Counted from the stretch's first letter, positions 8,089 to 17,065 are shown. The stretch is 50,343 nt of DNA from Deinococcus sedimenti (GCF_014648135.1 NZ_BMQN01000018.1:1-50343), one strand, 5' to 3'. The notes: generated from the sequence alone by a model not told the origin. Numbers and translations are program-made.

Positions 8089-8985
8089 TCAGGCCGTGAT
8101 GGTCACCTGAGCCGATCCGGGCTCCTGCGGCGCGTGCAGGTCCAGCAGCGCGAGTTCCGCCGGGCAGTCCCACCGCAGCGGCACGCCCGTCACGCCCAGC
8201 CCGCGCGACACGAAGCCCAGCGCCTGCCCGCCCGGCGTGACCCCCGGGGTGCCCTCGGCGGGGGACTGCACCACCCGGTCGCCCCGCACCCACCCGCGCA
8301 GGACGTTCAGCAGCGTGCTGCGCCGCTTCAGCGGCCCGACCAGCGGCAGGCGCACCTGCCCGCCGTGCGTGTGGCCACTCAGGGTCAGGCCCACCCACGC
8401 CGGGACCTGCGACAGGTAGTCCGGGTTGTGCGCCAGAAGCACCACTGCTCCCCCCGCGTGATCCCGCAGCGCGGCGTCCAGGTCCTGCTGCCCGAACCAC
8501 CAGTCGTCCACGCCCGCCACGAACAGATCGTCCCGCACCTGCACGCCCGCGTTGTTGATCAGGCGCACGCCCACGCGGGTCAGCTGCTCGGCGAACTGCT
8601 GCCGCGTGGCGTTCGTGTTCAGGCTGGTCCAGTCGTGGTTGCCCCACACGGCGTACACGCCGAGCGGCGCGCGCAGCTGCGCGAGTTCCGCCAGGAGCTT
8701 CCCGTGCCGCCGCCGCCCGACCCCGCTGTCCAGAAAGTCACCGGTCACGACGATGACGTCCGGGCGTGCCGCGCGGGTGGCCTGCACCCAGCGCCGCACG
8801 GACCGGCGCCGCATGAACACGCCGTAGTGCAGGTCGCTCAGGTGCGCGATCAGCACGGGTCGCGTCAGGCCGGGCAGGGCGGCGCGGTGCGTGGTGGTCT
8901 GGAAGCGGTACGTGTTGGCCACACCCAGCGCCAGCGCGCCCGCTGCAGTCCAGCCGATGGTGGTGGCGAGAGCCCTGCGGAACAT
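8089..8985 (-). CDS. Membrane-anchored metallophosphoesterase (YkuE/YaeI-like)
   Basis: A 298-residue calcineurin-like phosphoesterase. After an N-terminal membrane segment (about residues 6-23) come the metal-site motifs in order: DLH (51-53), GDFLD (82-86), GNHD (115-118), and SGHTHGGQ (about 206-213). The membrane anchor, length and GHTHGGQ box match the YkuE/YaeI group, which includes UDP-2,3-diacylglucosamine pyrophosphatases and other phosphodiesterases. Real substrate unknown. A leaderless box TACGCT ends 7 nt before the start. It lies 68 bp beyond ureD on the same strand but probably has its own promoter. Confidence 0.88.
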   Translation of the reverse strand: MFRRALATTIGWTAAGALALGVANTYRFQTTTHRAALPGLTRPVLIAHLSDLHYGVFMRRRSVRRWVQATRAARPDVIVVTGDFLDSGVGRRRHGKLLAELAQLRAPLGVYAVWGNHDWTSLNTNATRQQFAEQLTRVGVRLINNAGVQVRDDLFVAGVDDWWFGQQDLDAALRDHAGGAVVLLAHNPDYLSQVPAWVGLTLSGHTHGGQVRLPLVGPLKRRSTLLNVLRGWVRGDRVVQSPAEGTPGVTPGGQALGFVSRGLGVTGVPLRWDCPAELALLDLHAPQEPGSAQVTITA

Positions 8986-9053
8986 GCCGCCCAGCGTACT
9001 GGACGCAGGGGGCCCGGACCGTCACCGCGCGTGCCGACCGGCCCGCCGACCGG

Positions 9054-9824
9054 TCAGCGCCGTACCTGCACGGGCGGCGCGCCCCACAGCTGCCGCCGCA
9101 GGGACTCGCGTGCGCCCAGCAGCGCCCGGTCCAGGTCCGGTCCCCTGGTCGCCACGCCACGCAGCCACACCGCGCCGCCCGCGGATATGCCGGAGGCCAG
9201 CAGGCCCGGCACGCCCGGCAGGTCCGCCGGGACCGGGCCGCCCACGAATACCCCGGACGCCTGATAGTCCTGCCCGGCCCACACGCCCGGCGCGCGGGTG
9301 AATTCGCCCGGTAAGAGGCGCTGCCGGTCGAGGTACACACGCCGCCCCGCGACGCTCACCTGCACGCGGCTCTCGAACGACGCGAAGGCCAGCCGCTCGC
9401 CGGTCTGCACGCGGCCCGACGCGAGCGTCTCGGTCAGCGCGAACTGCGCGCCGACCTCCAGCTCGGCCGTCAGGGTTTGCGCGAACGCGCTGTCCGCGAA
9501 GGGAATCGTGCGTTCCGGGTGGAATTCCAGCCGCGCGCCCGCCGCCACCTGAAACCGGATGTCCTGTGTGGCGGGCCGACCGTCCGGCGACGGCTGAACG
9601 CGCGTCGCGGACTGCGTGAGGATCAGCACCCGCGCGCCGCCCTCCACCGTCACGCGGATCTCGGCGTGATCGCCGCCCAGCACGCCCCCGGTCGGATTCA
9701 CGATGAAGACCATCAGCGTCCCGCACGGCAGTTCGAAGGGCCGGATGACCATCAGCGGTGCCTTCTGCGTATCCCGCAGCAGCGCGGTGCGCCCGCCCCG
9801 CACCCCGAAGTGCAGGTGCAGCAC
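9054..9824 (-). CDS. ureD: Urease accessory protein UreD (UreH)
   Basis: A 256-residue UreD-family protein, the scaffold that binds apo-urease first and recruits UreF and UreG. Recognisable features are GGRTALLRDTQKAPL near the N-terminus, LVMVFIVNPTGGVLGGDH-type sequence (here LMVFIVNPTGGVLGGD), TQSATRVQPSPDG, and EFHPERTIPFADSAF. The start is taken as GTG 9824; the frame is open further upstream into the end of ureG, so a few more residues are possible. It is the last gene of the urease accessory run, 53 bp after ureG. Confidence 0.93.
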   Translation of the reverse strand: MLHLHFGVRGGRTALLRDTQKAPLMVIRPFELPCGTLMVFIVNPTGGVLGGDHAEIRVTVEGGARVLILTQSATRVQPSPDGRPATQDIRFQVAAGARLEFHPERTIPFADSAFAQTLTAELEVGAQFALTETLASGRVQTGERLAFASFESRVQVSVAGRRVYLDRQRLLPGEFTRAPGVWAGQDYQASGVFVGGPVPADLPGVPGLLASGISAGGAVWLRGVATRGPDLDRALLGARESLRRQLWGAPPVQVRR

Positions 9825-9877
9825 ACCCGTGCGCGTGCGGGCCAGCAGGCCTGGGCCGTCGCTCCCGGAACGCAGGC

Positions 9878-10552
9878 TCAGACCGGTGCTCCCTGCCAGC
9901 CCAGCCGGGGCGGCGGCACGTCCCGGAACAGCAGGTCATGCTCGATCCACGCGATCACGTCCGCCAGTCCCTCGCCGCTCTTGAGGTTCGTGAACACGAA
10001 GGGCCGCACCTCGCCGCCCACCGTGCGCCCGGCCCGCGCGTCGGCGTCCATCACGCGCAGGTCCGCCCCGACCAGCGGCGCGAGGTCCGTCTTGTTGATC
10101 ACCAGCAGGTCACTGGCACGCACACCGGGCCCGCCCTTGCGCGGGACCTTCTCGCCGCCGGACACGTCCAGCACGAACATCCACGCGTCCACCAGCTCCG
10201 GGGAGAACGAGGACGCCAGATTATCCCCGCCAGACTCGATGAACAGCAGGTCCAGGCCGGGGTAGGCCGCGCTGAGGGCCTCGGCCGCCTCCTGATTCAG
10301 CGAGGTGTCCTCGCGGATCGCGGTGTGCGGGCAGCCGCCCGTCTGCACGCCCCGGATGCGGTCGGCGGGCAGCGCGGCCGCCGCCGTCAGGATCCGCTGG
10401 TCCTCGAAGGTGTAGATGTCGTTCGTGATCACGGCCAGCTCGTAGCGGTCCCGCAGCGCGCGGCACAGCGCCTCCAGCAGCGCCGTCTTGCCGCTGCCGA
10501 CCGGGCCGCCCACGCCGATCCGCAGGGGAGAGGAGGGGTTGAGGTGGGTCAT
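9878..10552 (-). CDS. ureG: Urease accessory GTPase UreG
   Basis: A 224-residue SIMIBI-class GTPase that delivers nickel to urease. Visible motifs are the P-loop [18 protein letters not shown], the [10 protein letters not shown] segment, the nickel-binding CPH in [15 protein letters not shown], the Walker-B-like [12 protein letters not shown], and the guanine-specificity motif [13 protein letters not shown]. The start is supported by AAGGAG about 5 nt upstream. Compared with many UreG proteins, no His-rich N-terminal stretch is present. Confidence 0.96.
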   Translation of the reverse strand: MTHLNPSSPLRIGVGGPVGSGKTALLEALCRALRDRYELAVITNDIYTFEDQRILTAAAALPADRIRGVQTGGCPHTAIREDTSLNQEAAEALSAAYPGLDLLFIESGGDNLASSFSPELVDAWMFVLDVSGGEKVPRKGGPGVRASDLLVINKTDLAPLVGADLRVMDADARAGRTVGGEVRPFVFTNLKSGEGLADVIAWIEHDLLFRDVPPPRLGWQGAPV

Positions 10553-10583
10553 GGGGTCTCCTTGAGGTTCAGGTCGGGGAGGG

Positions 10584-11228
10584 TCACGTCTGGAAGAGTC
10601 GCGCGTTCAGGCCGGGCTGCTCACTGGCGGCGACGTCCAGGTGCTGGGTAAAGGTGCAGAGGTCATCCGGCGTGGCGTGCAGGGCCGCGTGGATGCACGC
10701 CTGCGCGGCCGGTTCACAGTGGGCGGCGCAGCGCTGGGCGTCCAGCCCACCGAGTTTCATCAGGCGCGTGGCGGAGGTGGCGCGGCCCAGCAGCCAGCCG
10801 CTCACGAACGCCGTGACGGTGTCCGCGCGCGGCGTGCAGAGGGCGTGCCCGAGCACGCCGAAGGTGATCGCGTGGTGCCGTGTGGTGGGCAGGGTCGCCA
10901 CGACGTCCGGCCAGAGGTGCGTGGCGGCTCGGCGCAGGTTCGCGCCGACCCGCGTGCTCGACGCGCGCAGCCCCGGCACGAGCTTCAGGTCGTCCAGGAG
11001 GTCGTCCAGCTCCGCCAGCGTGCCGCGGTCGGCGCCCCACGCCAGCGCACAGGCTGACGCGTCCTGCGCCCCCCACCCGTGCGTCAGTTGCCCCGCCAGA
11101 AATGCCGTCAGGTCGCCGGGCGTGCGGACCTCGCCGCGCTGCGTCAGGGTTTCCAGACCGTCACTGAACGCGTAGGCACCGGCCGGAAAGGCCGTGTCGG
11201 CCAGCTGCAGCAGCCGCAGCAGGCTCAT
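10584..11228 (-). CDS. ureF: Urease accessory protein UreF
   Basis: A 214-residue all-helical UreF, which gates GTP hydrolysis by UreG in the UreDFG complex. The N-terminus [20 protein letters not shown] and the following [14 protein letters not shown] are classic UreF (LLQL.D..FP.G.F.HS.GLE). The start at 11228 overlaps the ureE stop by 4 bp (ATGA), which shows translational coupling; a longer frame exists but adds only out-of-family residues. Located between ureE and ureG. Confidence 0.95.
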   Translation of the reverse strand: MSLLRLLQLADTAFPAGAYAFSDGLETLTQRGEVRTPGDLTAFLAGQLTHGWGAQDASACALAWGADRGTLAELDDLLDDLKLVPGLRASSTRVGANLRRAATHLWPDVVATLPTTRHHAITFGVLGHALCTPRADTVTAFVSGWLLGRATSATRLMKLGGLDAQRCAAHCEPAAQACIHAALHATPDDLCTFTQHLDVAASEQPGLNARLFQT

Positions 11229-11686
11229 CCCGCGTGCTCCCAGCTGGGACGGCCGTGAAAGGCGCGGAAGTCCCGCGTGAACGGCACGCCCAGCCGCGTG
11301 AGCAGCAGCTCCAGCGGCGCGTCCCACAGCGCCAGGAACGCCGGGCCGTCCGTCACGAGGTCCCGGTGCAGATTCCCGACCGCGTGGCCCAGTGCCGCCG
11401 CCTCCGCCAGGGTCCGGGGGTGAATCACCGCGACGTCCTCCGAGGCGGCCACCACCACGTACTGCACGCCCGCCTGCTCATGCAGGCACGTGCCCGGCGT
11501 CAGGACCGTGCCGGTCGGGTAGGCCAGGCGCAATTCCACACCGTCGGGCGCCGTCAGGCGGCGGCGCACCCGGCGGCGATCCACGGCCGTCATCGGCACC
11601 GTCACCGGCACGGCCGCGCCGCCGGGGCCGCCGGGTGCGGTGGCTGCGGGCAGCAGCGGGCGGCGCAGCCCGGTCAGGCGGGTCAC
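11225..11686 (-). CDS. ureE: Urease accessory nickel chaperone UreE
   Basis: A 153-residue UreE. The N-terminal peptide-binding half (VTVPMTAVDRRRVRRRLTAP, VELRLAYPTGTVLTPG) is followed by the metal-binding half (VYVVVAASEDVAVIHP-like, here QYVVVAASEDVAVIHPRT, then AVGNLHRDL). GN.H is the usual nickel-ligand site at the dimer face. No His-rich C-terminal tail is present. The start is GTG 11686, overlapping the hypB stop by GTGA. Translation coupling with hypB suggests HypB and UreE are made together. Confidence 0.9.
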   Translation of the reverse strand: MTRLTGLRRPLLPAATAPGGPGGAAVPVTVPMTAVDRRRVRRRLTAPDGVELRLAYPTGTVLTPGTCLHEQAGVQYVVVAASEDVAVIHPRTLAEAAALGHAVGNLHRDLVTDGPAFLALWDAPLELLLTRLGVPFTRDFRAFHGRPSWEHAG

Positions 11687-12345
11687 GTCGGCTCGCCCCG
11701 CACGAACGCGAACCACGCGTCCAGGCCCGCGCCGCTGCGGCTGCTGAGTTCGATCACCGGCACGCCGGGCCGCGCCCGGTCGATGTTCTCCCGGCACAGG
11801 TCACGGTCGAACCCCACCGCGTCCGCCAGGTCCATCTTCGTGATCACCACCACGTCCGCCGTGTTGAACATCGTCGGGTACTTGAGCGGCTTGTCCTCGC
11901 CCTCGGTCGTGCTGATCAGCACCGCGCGGGCCGCCTCGCCCAGATCGTACGAACTGGGGCACACGAGGTTCCCCACGTTCTCCAGGAACAGCACCTCCAG
12001 CCCCGCCAGATCGAAGCGCGGCAGCACCGCCTGCACCATCGCCGCGTCCAGATGGCAGATGGTGCCCGTGACGATCTGCTCGGCCTGCGCGCCGTGCTGC
12101 CGCAGCCGCGCCGCGTCGTTCTCGGTCGCGAGGTCCCCCACCGCGACCGCCATGCTCATCTGCCCCGCCAGGTCCCGCAGCGTGCGCTCCAGCAGCGCCG
12201 TCTTGCCTGCACCGGGACTGCTGGCCAGATTGATGGCCCGCACGCCCGCCGCCGTGAAGGTGGCGCGGTTCTCGGCCGCCGTGTGGTCGTTCGCCTTCAG
12301 GATGTTCTGCCGCACCGTCACGATGCGCGGATTCGCTACCGTCAT
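11683..12345 (-). CDS. hypB: HypB-type nickel-insertion GTPase
   Basis: A 220-residue HypB. The P-loop is SSPGAGKTALLERTL (about 42-56). Nickel-site residues lie in TGTICHLDA and LVCPSSYDLGE, and the specificity motif is ITKMDLADAVGFD. It lacks both the N-terminal CxxCGC nickel site and the His-rich stretch found in some HypB proteins. HypB usually matures [NiFe] hydrogenase, but no hydrogenase gene is in view and it sits within the urease genes. In Helicobacter HypAB also feeds nickel to urease, so that role is inferred here. Confidence 0.92.
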   Translation of the reverse strand: MTVANPRIVTVRQNILKANDHTAAENRATFTAAGVRAINLASSPGAGKTALLERTLRDLAGQMSMAVAVGDLATENDAARLRQHGAQAEQIVTGTICHLDAAMVQAVLPRFDLAGLEVLFLENVGNLVCPSSYDLGEAARAVLISTTEGEDKPLKYPTMFNTADVVVITKMDLADAVGFDRDLCRENIDRARPGVPVIELSSRSGAGLDAWFAFVRGEPT

Positions 12346-12704
12346 ACGTCCTCCAGATCAGGTTCCACCAGTTCGAGCTCGTCCAGCTCCAGTTCATCGC
12401 CCGCCAGCAGCGTCGGCGTCGGCGCGCCGCACTCAGGGCAGCGCAGACCCCGCGTCACGTCCAGCGTCACGCGCCCATGCACCGGGCACTCGCCCACGCC
12501 CGGCACCGTCACCACGCTCAGGCGCGCGCCCTCCAGCCCCGTTCCCGCCGCGCACGCCGGAAAGGCCGCCGTCAACGCCTCCGGCACCACGCTCGACCAC
12601 TGACCCACCCGCACCGTCAGCGCCGACGCCCGCGCCGCGCCGTGCTCACGCAGCACCTCCGACGCCACATCGATCAGTGACAGGGCAATGGACGCCTCAT
12701 GCAT
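12342..12704 (-). CDS. hypA: HypA-type nickel metallochaperone
   Basis: A 120-residue HypA. It starts MHEASIALSLIDVA; the MHE N-terminus supplies the nickel ligands (amine and His2). The zinc region has GECPVHG and later RCPECGAP, so the first zinc pair is CxxH rather than the usual CxxC. An acidic tail (ELELDELELVEPDLED) follows. The gene overlaps hypB by 4 bp (ATGA). The start is fixed by the conserved MHE; upstream the frame remains open but lacks family similarity. Confidence 0.92.
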   Translation of the reverse strand: MHEASIALSLIDVASEVLREHGAARASALTVRVGQWSSVVPEALTAAFPACAAGTGLEGARLSVVTVPGVGECPVHGRVTLDVTRGLRCPECGAPTPTLLAGDELELDELELVEPDLEDV

Positions 12705-12741
12705 GTCCGCCGCCCCCCGGCCCGCGCAGTACAGTGCCCGC

Positions 12742-12966
12742 ATGGGCCTCCACGACGACCCCTTCCACGTTCAGGTCACCAAGAGCGGCCTGCTGCGCAT
12801 CTCGCGCGGCGGCACCGTCGTCGTCGAAGTGGGCGGCGAGCGCGCCACGACCCTGCGCGCCGCCCTGAACGGCGCTCCCGACGAGGACGCCCGTCAGCAG
12901 CTCCTCGCCCGCGCCACCGGCAACTACCGGCGCGGCAACGAACGCCAGTCCCGCCAGAACCGCTGA
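12742..12966 (+). CDS. Small hypothetical protein encoded against the urease operon
   Basis: A 74-residue basic protein (MGLHDDPFHVQVTKSGLLRI..., ending in an Arg/Gln/Asn-rich tail) on the plus strand between hypA and ureC. TACAGT at 12730-12735 ends 6 nt before the ATG, so it is probably a leaderless transcript. It diverges from hypA by 37 bp and converges on the ureC stop with 17 bp between. The N-terminal half resembles a short beta-rich domain (KSGLLRISRGGTVVVEVGGE). Function unknown; its position splits the urease operon into two transcription units. Confidence 0.72.
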   Translation: MGLHDDPFHVQVTKSGLLRISRGGTVVVEVGGERATTLRAALNGAPDEDARQQLLARATGNYRRGNERQSRQNR

Positions 12967-12983
12967 CGCAGGGGCGGCCCGCA

Positions 12984-14705
12984 TCAGAACAGGAAGTACC
13001 GCTGCGCGAGTGGCAGGTCGTCGAGGGGTTCGCACGTCACGACCTCGCCGTTCACGCGCACCTCGTAGGTTTCGGAATTGACGTGAATGTCGGGCGTCTC
13101 GGCGTTCAGGATCATGTCCCGCTTGCCGATGTCGCGGGTGTGCTGCACGGCGCTGTAGCGGCGGCCCACGTCCGGCAGGTTTCCTTCCTGCAGGCTGGCC
13201 TGCGAGACGAAGTGCAGGCAGGTGGCGTCCGGCCCGCCCCCGTGCGCGGCAAACATCGGGCGGGGGTACACGGGCTGCGGGGTGGGGATGCTGGCGTTCG
13301 CGTCGCCCATCTGCGCGGCGACCACCAGTCCGCCCTTGATCACCAGCGCGGTCTTCGCGCCGAAGAAGGCGGGTTTCCATAGCACCAGATCGGCCAGTTT
13401 GCCGACCTCCACGCTGCCGACCTCGTGCGCGATGCCGTGGGCGACGGCGGGGTTGATGGTGTACTTGGCGACGTACCGCCGGGCGCGCAGGTTGTCCGCG
13501 CGGGTATCTGCACCCAGGCCGGGGATGCCGAGGGGGCCGCGCTGGAGTTTCATCTTGTGCGCGGTCTGCCACGTGCGGGTGATGACCTCGCCCACGCGGC
13601 CCATCGCCTGACTGTCGCTGCTCATCATGCTGAACACGCCCAGATCGTGCAGGACGTCCTCGGCGGCGATCGTCTCGGGGCGGATGCGGCTCTCGGCAAA
13701 ACTCACGTCCTCGGGAATGCGCGGGCTGAGGTGGTGACAGACCATCAGCATGTCGAGGTGCTCGTGGATGGTGTTCACCGTGAACGGCATAGTCGGGTTG
13801 GTGCTGCTCGGCAGGACGTTCGGCAGGCCCGCGACCTTGATGATGTCCGGCGCGTGCCCGCCCCCGGCGCCCTCGGTGTGGAAGGTGTGGATGGTGCGGC
13901 CCGCGAACGCCCGGATGGAGTCCTCGACGAACCCCGACTCGTTCAGCGTGTCGGTGTGGATGGCGACCTGGATGTCGAAGTCCTCGGCGACGCTCAGGGC
14001 GGCGTGGATGGCGGCGGGCGTGGTGCCCCAGTCCTCGTGCAGTTTCAGGCCCAGCGCCCCGGCGCGGATCTGCTCCGCCAGCGGAGGCTGCGTGCTGGCG
14101 TTCCCCTTGCCCAGCAGCCCGAAGTTCAGCGGCAGGCCCGCCAGGGATTCCAGCATGCGGTGAATGTGCCACTCGCCCGGCGTGCAGGTCGTCGCCGACG
14201 TGCCCGCCGTGGGGCCGGTGCCGCCGCCGATCATGGTCGTCACGCCCGACTCCAGCGCCGTCCAGCACTGCTGCGGCGCGATGAAGTGAATGTGCGTGTC
14301 CACGCCGCCCGCCGTGAGGATGTGTCCCTCACCCGCGATGATCTCTGTGCTCGCCCCGATCGTTAGGCCGCTGGTCACGCCGTCCTGCGTGCCGGGATTC
14401 CCGGCCTTCCCGATGGCCGTGATGCGCCCGTTCTTCACGCCCACGTCCGCCTTCACGACGCCCCAGTGGTCGAGAATCAGCGCGTTCGTGATGACCAGAT
14501 CGGGCACGTTCGCGTCCTGGCGGGTGGCGGTGCTGCTCTGCCCCAGGCCGTCGCGGATGACCTTCCCGCCGCCGAACTTCACCTCCTCGCCGTACGTGGT
14601 GAAGTCCCGCTCCACCTCGATCAGCAGGCCCGTATCACCCAGGCGGACGCGGTCGCCCACCGTGGGGCCGTACAGGTCGGCGTACTGCTTCCGGGTTACA
14701 CGCAT
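12984..14705 (-). CDS. ureC: Urease alpha subunit UreC
   Basis: The 573-residue catalytic subunit, which splits urea into ammonia and carbamate at a di-nickel site. Visible active-site residues: HIH (138-140), the carbamylated Lys221 in GLKLHEDWG, His223, His250 in [11 protein letters not shown], His276 in FHTEGAGGG, the flap MVCHHLSPR (Cys323, His324), and Asp364 in SSDSQAMGR. All are intact and length is normal. It lies downstream of ureAB across 166 bp that contain a palindromic repeat. Confidence 0.98.
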   Translation of the reverse strand: MRVTRKQYADLYGPTVGDRVRLGDTGLLIEVERDFTTYGEEVKFGGGKVIRDGLGQSSTATRQDANVPDLVITNALILDHWGVVKADVGVKNGRITAIGKAGNPGTQDGVTSGLTIGASTEIIAGEGHILTAGGVDTHIHFIAPQQCWTALESGVTTMIGGGTGPTAGTSATTCTPGEWHIHRMLESLAGLPLNFGLLGKGNASTQPPLAEQIRAGALGLKLHEDWGTTPAAIHAALSVAEDFDIQVAIHTDTLNESGFVEDSIRAFAGRTIHTFHTEGAGGGHAPDIIKVAGLPNVLPSSTNPTMPFTVNTIHEHLDMLMVCHHLSPRIPEDVSFAESRIRPETIAAEDVLHDLGVFSMMSSDSQAMGRVGEVITRTWQTAHKMKLQRGPLGIPGLGADTRADNLRARRYVAKYTINPAVAHGIAHEVGSVEVGKLADLVLWKPAFFGAKTALVIKGGLVVAAQMGDANASIPTPQPVYPRPMFAAHGGGPDATCLHFVSQASLQEGNLPDVGRRYSAVQHTRDIGKRDMILNAETPDIHVNSETYEVRVNGEVVTCEPLDDLPLAQRYFLF

Positions 14706-14733
14706 GAGGAAACCTCCGGTTGGGTCGAAGGTG

Positions 14734-14853
14734 AACCCCTCAGTCCGCTTCGCGGCCAGCTCCCCTCTCCTGCGGAGCTTTGCAAGTCAAGGGGAGCCAA
14801 CGAGCACATCCTTGCCTCCCCTTGAGGGGAGGTGCCCGCAGGGCGGAGGGGTT
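14734..14853. repeat. Imperfect palindromic intergenic repeat between ureAB and ureC
   Basis: About 120 bp whose ends are inverted copies (AACCCCTC at 14734 and GAGGGGTT at 14846-14853), with inner arms that also pair. These include the hairpin CCTCCCCTTGAGGGGAGG and a CTCCCCT...AGGGGAG pair. The layout resembles dispersed MITE-like palindromic repeats of high-GC genomes. It lies within the transcribed spacer between urease subunit genes and would fold strongly in the mRNA. No second copy is seen in this window. Confidence 0.7.
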
Positions 14854-14871
14854 TGCGCGGCACGCACCCGC

Positions 14872-15558
14872 TCATTCCGCCCCCCCAAATCCCTGTTCCC
14901 TGGCCCGCCCGAGTGCAGCGTCTTTCATGCCCGTGTCGTCCAGTTCGCCGCTGACCAGCGCGTTCATGCCGTGCACTTCGCGGGTGCCGCCCAGCGGCAC
15001 GAGTTCGATGTCGCGTTCCTCGCCGGGTTCGAAGCGCACCGCGGTGCCGGCGGGGATGTTCAGGCGCTGGCCGTACGCGGCCTCGCGGTCGAAGTGCAGT
15101 CCGGCGTTCACCTCGAAGAAGTGGAAGTGACTGCCGACCTGGATGGGGCGGTCGGCGCGGTTGGCGACGGTGAGGGGCGTGACGGGCCGCCCGGCGTTCA
15201 GTTCGATCTCGCCGTCTTCCAGCAGGTACTCGCCGGGCACGACGCGGCTGGCTGCGCCGCGGATGGGGTCGTGGATGGTCACCAGTTTGGTGCCGTCAGG
15301 GAAGGTCCCCTCGACCTGGATGTCGTGAATCAGTTCGGGCACGCCGTCCATGACGTCGTCCGGGGTGAGGAGCGTGGCGCCCCAGCTCATCAGGTCCTCG
15401 ACATGGCGGCCGTCGCGGATGCCCTCCAGAACGGCGGAGGTGATGAACGCCACGGCTTCCGGGTGGTTGAGTCTCAGGCCGCGGGCGCGGCGGCCCTGGG
15501 CAAGCTGGGCGGCGGCGTGGATCAGGAGTTTGTCGCGTTCTCGTTCGGTGAGTTGCAT
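14872..15558 (-). CDS. ureAB: Fused urease gamma-beta subunit UreAB
   Basis: A 228-residue fusion. Residues 1-100 are UreA ([57 protein letters not shown]). Residues about 107-228 are UreB ([54 protein letters not shown]). The two are separate genes in most bacteria but fused in Helicobacter and some others. AGGAGG lies about 10 nt before the ATG. It is the first gene of the minus-strand urease run and is divergent from the urea importer. Confidence 0.95.
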   Translation of the reverse strand: MQLTERERDKLLIHAAAQLAQGRRARGLRLNHPEAVAFITSAVLEGIRDGRHVEDLMSWGATLLTPDDVMDGVPELIHDIQVEGTFPDGTKLVTIHDPIRGAASRVVPGEYLLEDGEIELNAGRPVTPLTVANRADRPIQVGSHFHFFEVNAGLHFDREAAYGQRLNIPAGTAVRFEPGEERDIELVPLGGTREVHGMNALVSGELDDTGMKDAALGRAREQGFGGAE

Positions 15559-15722
15559 CCCGGCGGGGCCTCCTGGGTGGGTGTGGACGGTTGTGACGGC
15601 TTGTCAGGGTGCAGCGTACCCGTCCAGGCGTCAAGGAACGCTCGTTTTTCTAAACAACTTGCATGTCGGGGGGCGGGGTCACTTCTATAGTTCGCCCATC
15701 TGCGCAATCTGTTAAGAAAATC

Positions 15723-15751
15723 TTGAACAAAACGCAGAAAAAGACTACCAT
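15723..15751 (+). promoter_or_regulatory. Predicted promoter of urtABCDE
   Basis: TTGAAC at 15723-15728, 17 bp, then TACCAT at 15746-15751: a good match to the sigma-70-type consensus used in Deinococcus. It would give an mRNA leader of roughly 45 nt before the GAAGGAGA ribosome site of urtA. The surrounding 15640-15780 stretch is clearly more A/T-rich than its neighbours, as expected for the shared control region between urease and importer genes. Confidence 0.6.
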
Positions 15752-15803
15752 CCACCGCAAGGCAGCGCCGGTGCGTGCAACGCGCACCCAGAAGGAGACC
15801 CTC

Positions 15804-16988
15804 ATGAGCAAGCTCCGTTCCGTCTGCACCACCACCCTCAGCCTCGTTCTCGCCGCCGCCAGCAGCGCCAGCGCCCAGGGCGCCGTGAAGGTCGGCATCC
15901 TGCACTCGCTCACCGGCACCATGGCCATCAGCGAGATCACCGTCGCTAACGCCGCGCAACTCGCCATCGACGAGATCAACGCGGCGGGCGGCGTGATGGG
16001 CAGGAAGATCGTGGTCGTCAAGGAGGACGGCGCCAGCGATTGGCCGACCTTCGCCACCAAGGCCGAAAAACTCCTGACCCAGGACAAGGTCGCCACCGTG
16101 TTCGGCGGGTGGACCAGCGCCAGCCGTAAATCCATGCTCCCGGTGTTCGAGAAGAATGGCGGCCTGCTGTTCTACCCCGTGCAGTTCGAGGGCAACGAGT
16201 GCAGCCCCAACATCATCTACACCGGCGCTCAACCCAACCAGCAGGCGCTGCCCGCCCTGGAATGGGCGCTGAGCAAGGGCTACAAGAAGATCTTCCTGCT
16301 CGGCAGCGACTACGTGTACCCGCGCACCGCCAACCTCATCCTGAAAAAACACATCACCGCGAAGAAAGCCACCCTGTCCGGCGAGGAGTACGTCGCGCTG
16401 GGCGGCACCGAATTCAGTTCTGTCATCAACAAGATCAAGGCCGCCAAACCCGACGTGATCATCAACACCCTGAACGGCGACTCCAACGTGTCGTTCTTCA
16501 AGCAGTACCAGGCCGCCGGGTACAAGGCCAGCACCCTGCCCGTAATCTCCTTCTCCATCGCCGAGCAGGAAGCGCAGGCCATCGGCACGGGGCTCCTGAA
16601 CGGCCAGTACGCCACCTGGAATTATTTCCAGAGCCTCCCGAACCCCGCCAACAGAAAGTTCGTCGCCGCGTACCAGAAGAAATACGGCAAGGATGCCGCC
16701 ATCACCGACCCCATGGCGCACGCGTACATGGACGTGTACCTGTGGAAGGCCGCCGTCGAGAAGGCCAAGTCCTTCGACCCTATGGCGGTCCGCAAGGCCA
16801 TCGTGGGCATCAGCATGGACAGCCCACTCGGCAAGATCACCGTCGCGCCCAACGGCAGCCTCACGCAGGCCGTGTACACCGGCGTCTCCGGCGCCGGCGG
16901 GCAGTTCAAGGTCGTCGCGCAGAGCAAGGGCGTCGTGAAACCCGAACCGTACGACACGCTCGCCTTCCCCGGCAAGACCTGCCCGTAA
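15804..16988 (+). CDS. urtA: Urea ABC transporter, substrate-binding protein UrtA
   Basis: A 394-residue periplasmic binding protein of the branched-chain amino acid/urea type. The signal peptide ends at about residue 24 (SSASAQ). Mature sequence starts VKVGILHSLTGTMAISEITV, and has AIDEINAAGGVMGRKI, FGGWTSASRKSMLPVFE, FYPVQFEGNECSPNIIYTGA and GGTEFSSVINKIKA; this set is specific for urea-type UrtA rather than LivJ. GAAGGAGA lies 6-7 nt before the ATG. First gene of the importer operon. Confidence 0.96.
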   Translation: MSKLRSVCTTTLSLVLAAASSASAQGAVKVGILHSLTGTMAISEITVANAAQLAIDEINAAGGVMGRKIVVVKEDGASDWPTFATKAEKLLTQDKVATVFGGWTSASRKSMLPVFEKNGGLLFYPVQFEGNECSPNIIYTGAQPNQQALPALEWALSKGYKKIFLLGSDYVYPRTANLILKKHITAKKATLSGEEYVALGGTEFSSVINKIKAAKPDVIINTLNGDSNVSFFKQYQAAGYKASTLPVISFSIAEQEAQAIGTGLLNGQYATWNYFQSLPNPANRKFVAAYQKKYGKDAAITDPMAHAYMDVYLWKAAVEKAKSFDPMAVRKAIVGISMDSPLGKITVAPNGSLTQAVYTGVSGAGGQFKVVAQSKGVVKPEPYDTLAFPGKTCP

Positions 16989-17065
16989 GCCGCCCCGGCT
17001 GAGTGGGACGCGGGAGGCAGCTTCACGCTCCTTCTGCGTCCCGCTCACCCTTTCGAGGAGGGAAG

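Noticed and set aside
7676..8647. A 323-codon minus-strand frame overlapping the metallophosphoesterase gene
   Set aside because: It is a shadow frame of that gene; only its last part coincides in place, not in frame, with the PxKF fragment.
11683..12704. Hydrogenase maturation locus
   Set aside because: Only hypA and hypB are present and both overlap urease genes; no hypCDEF or hydrogenase subunit is seen.
12697..14268. A 523-codon frame overlapping ureC on the same strand
   Set aside because: It is an alternate frame of ureC with low-complexity Arg/His/Gly sequence, whereas ureC shows every catalytic residue.
14734..14853. Rho-independent terminator after ureAB
   Set aside because: No U-run follows, and the element has repeat-like inverted ends; ureC has no other visible promoter, so the region is probably transcribed through.
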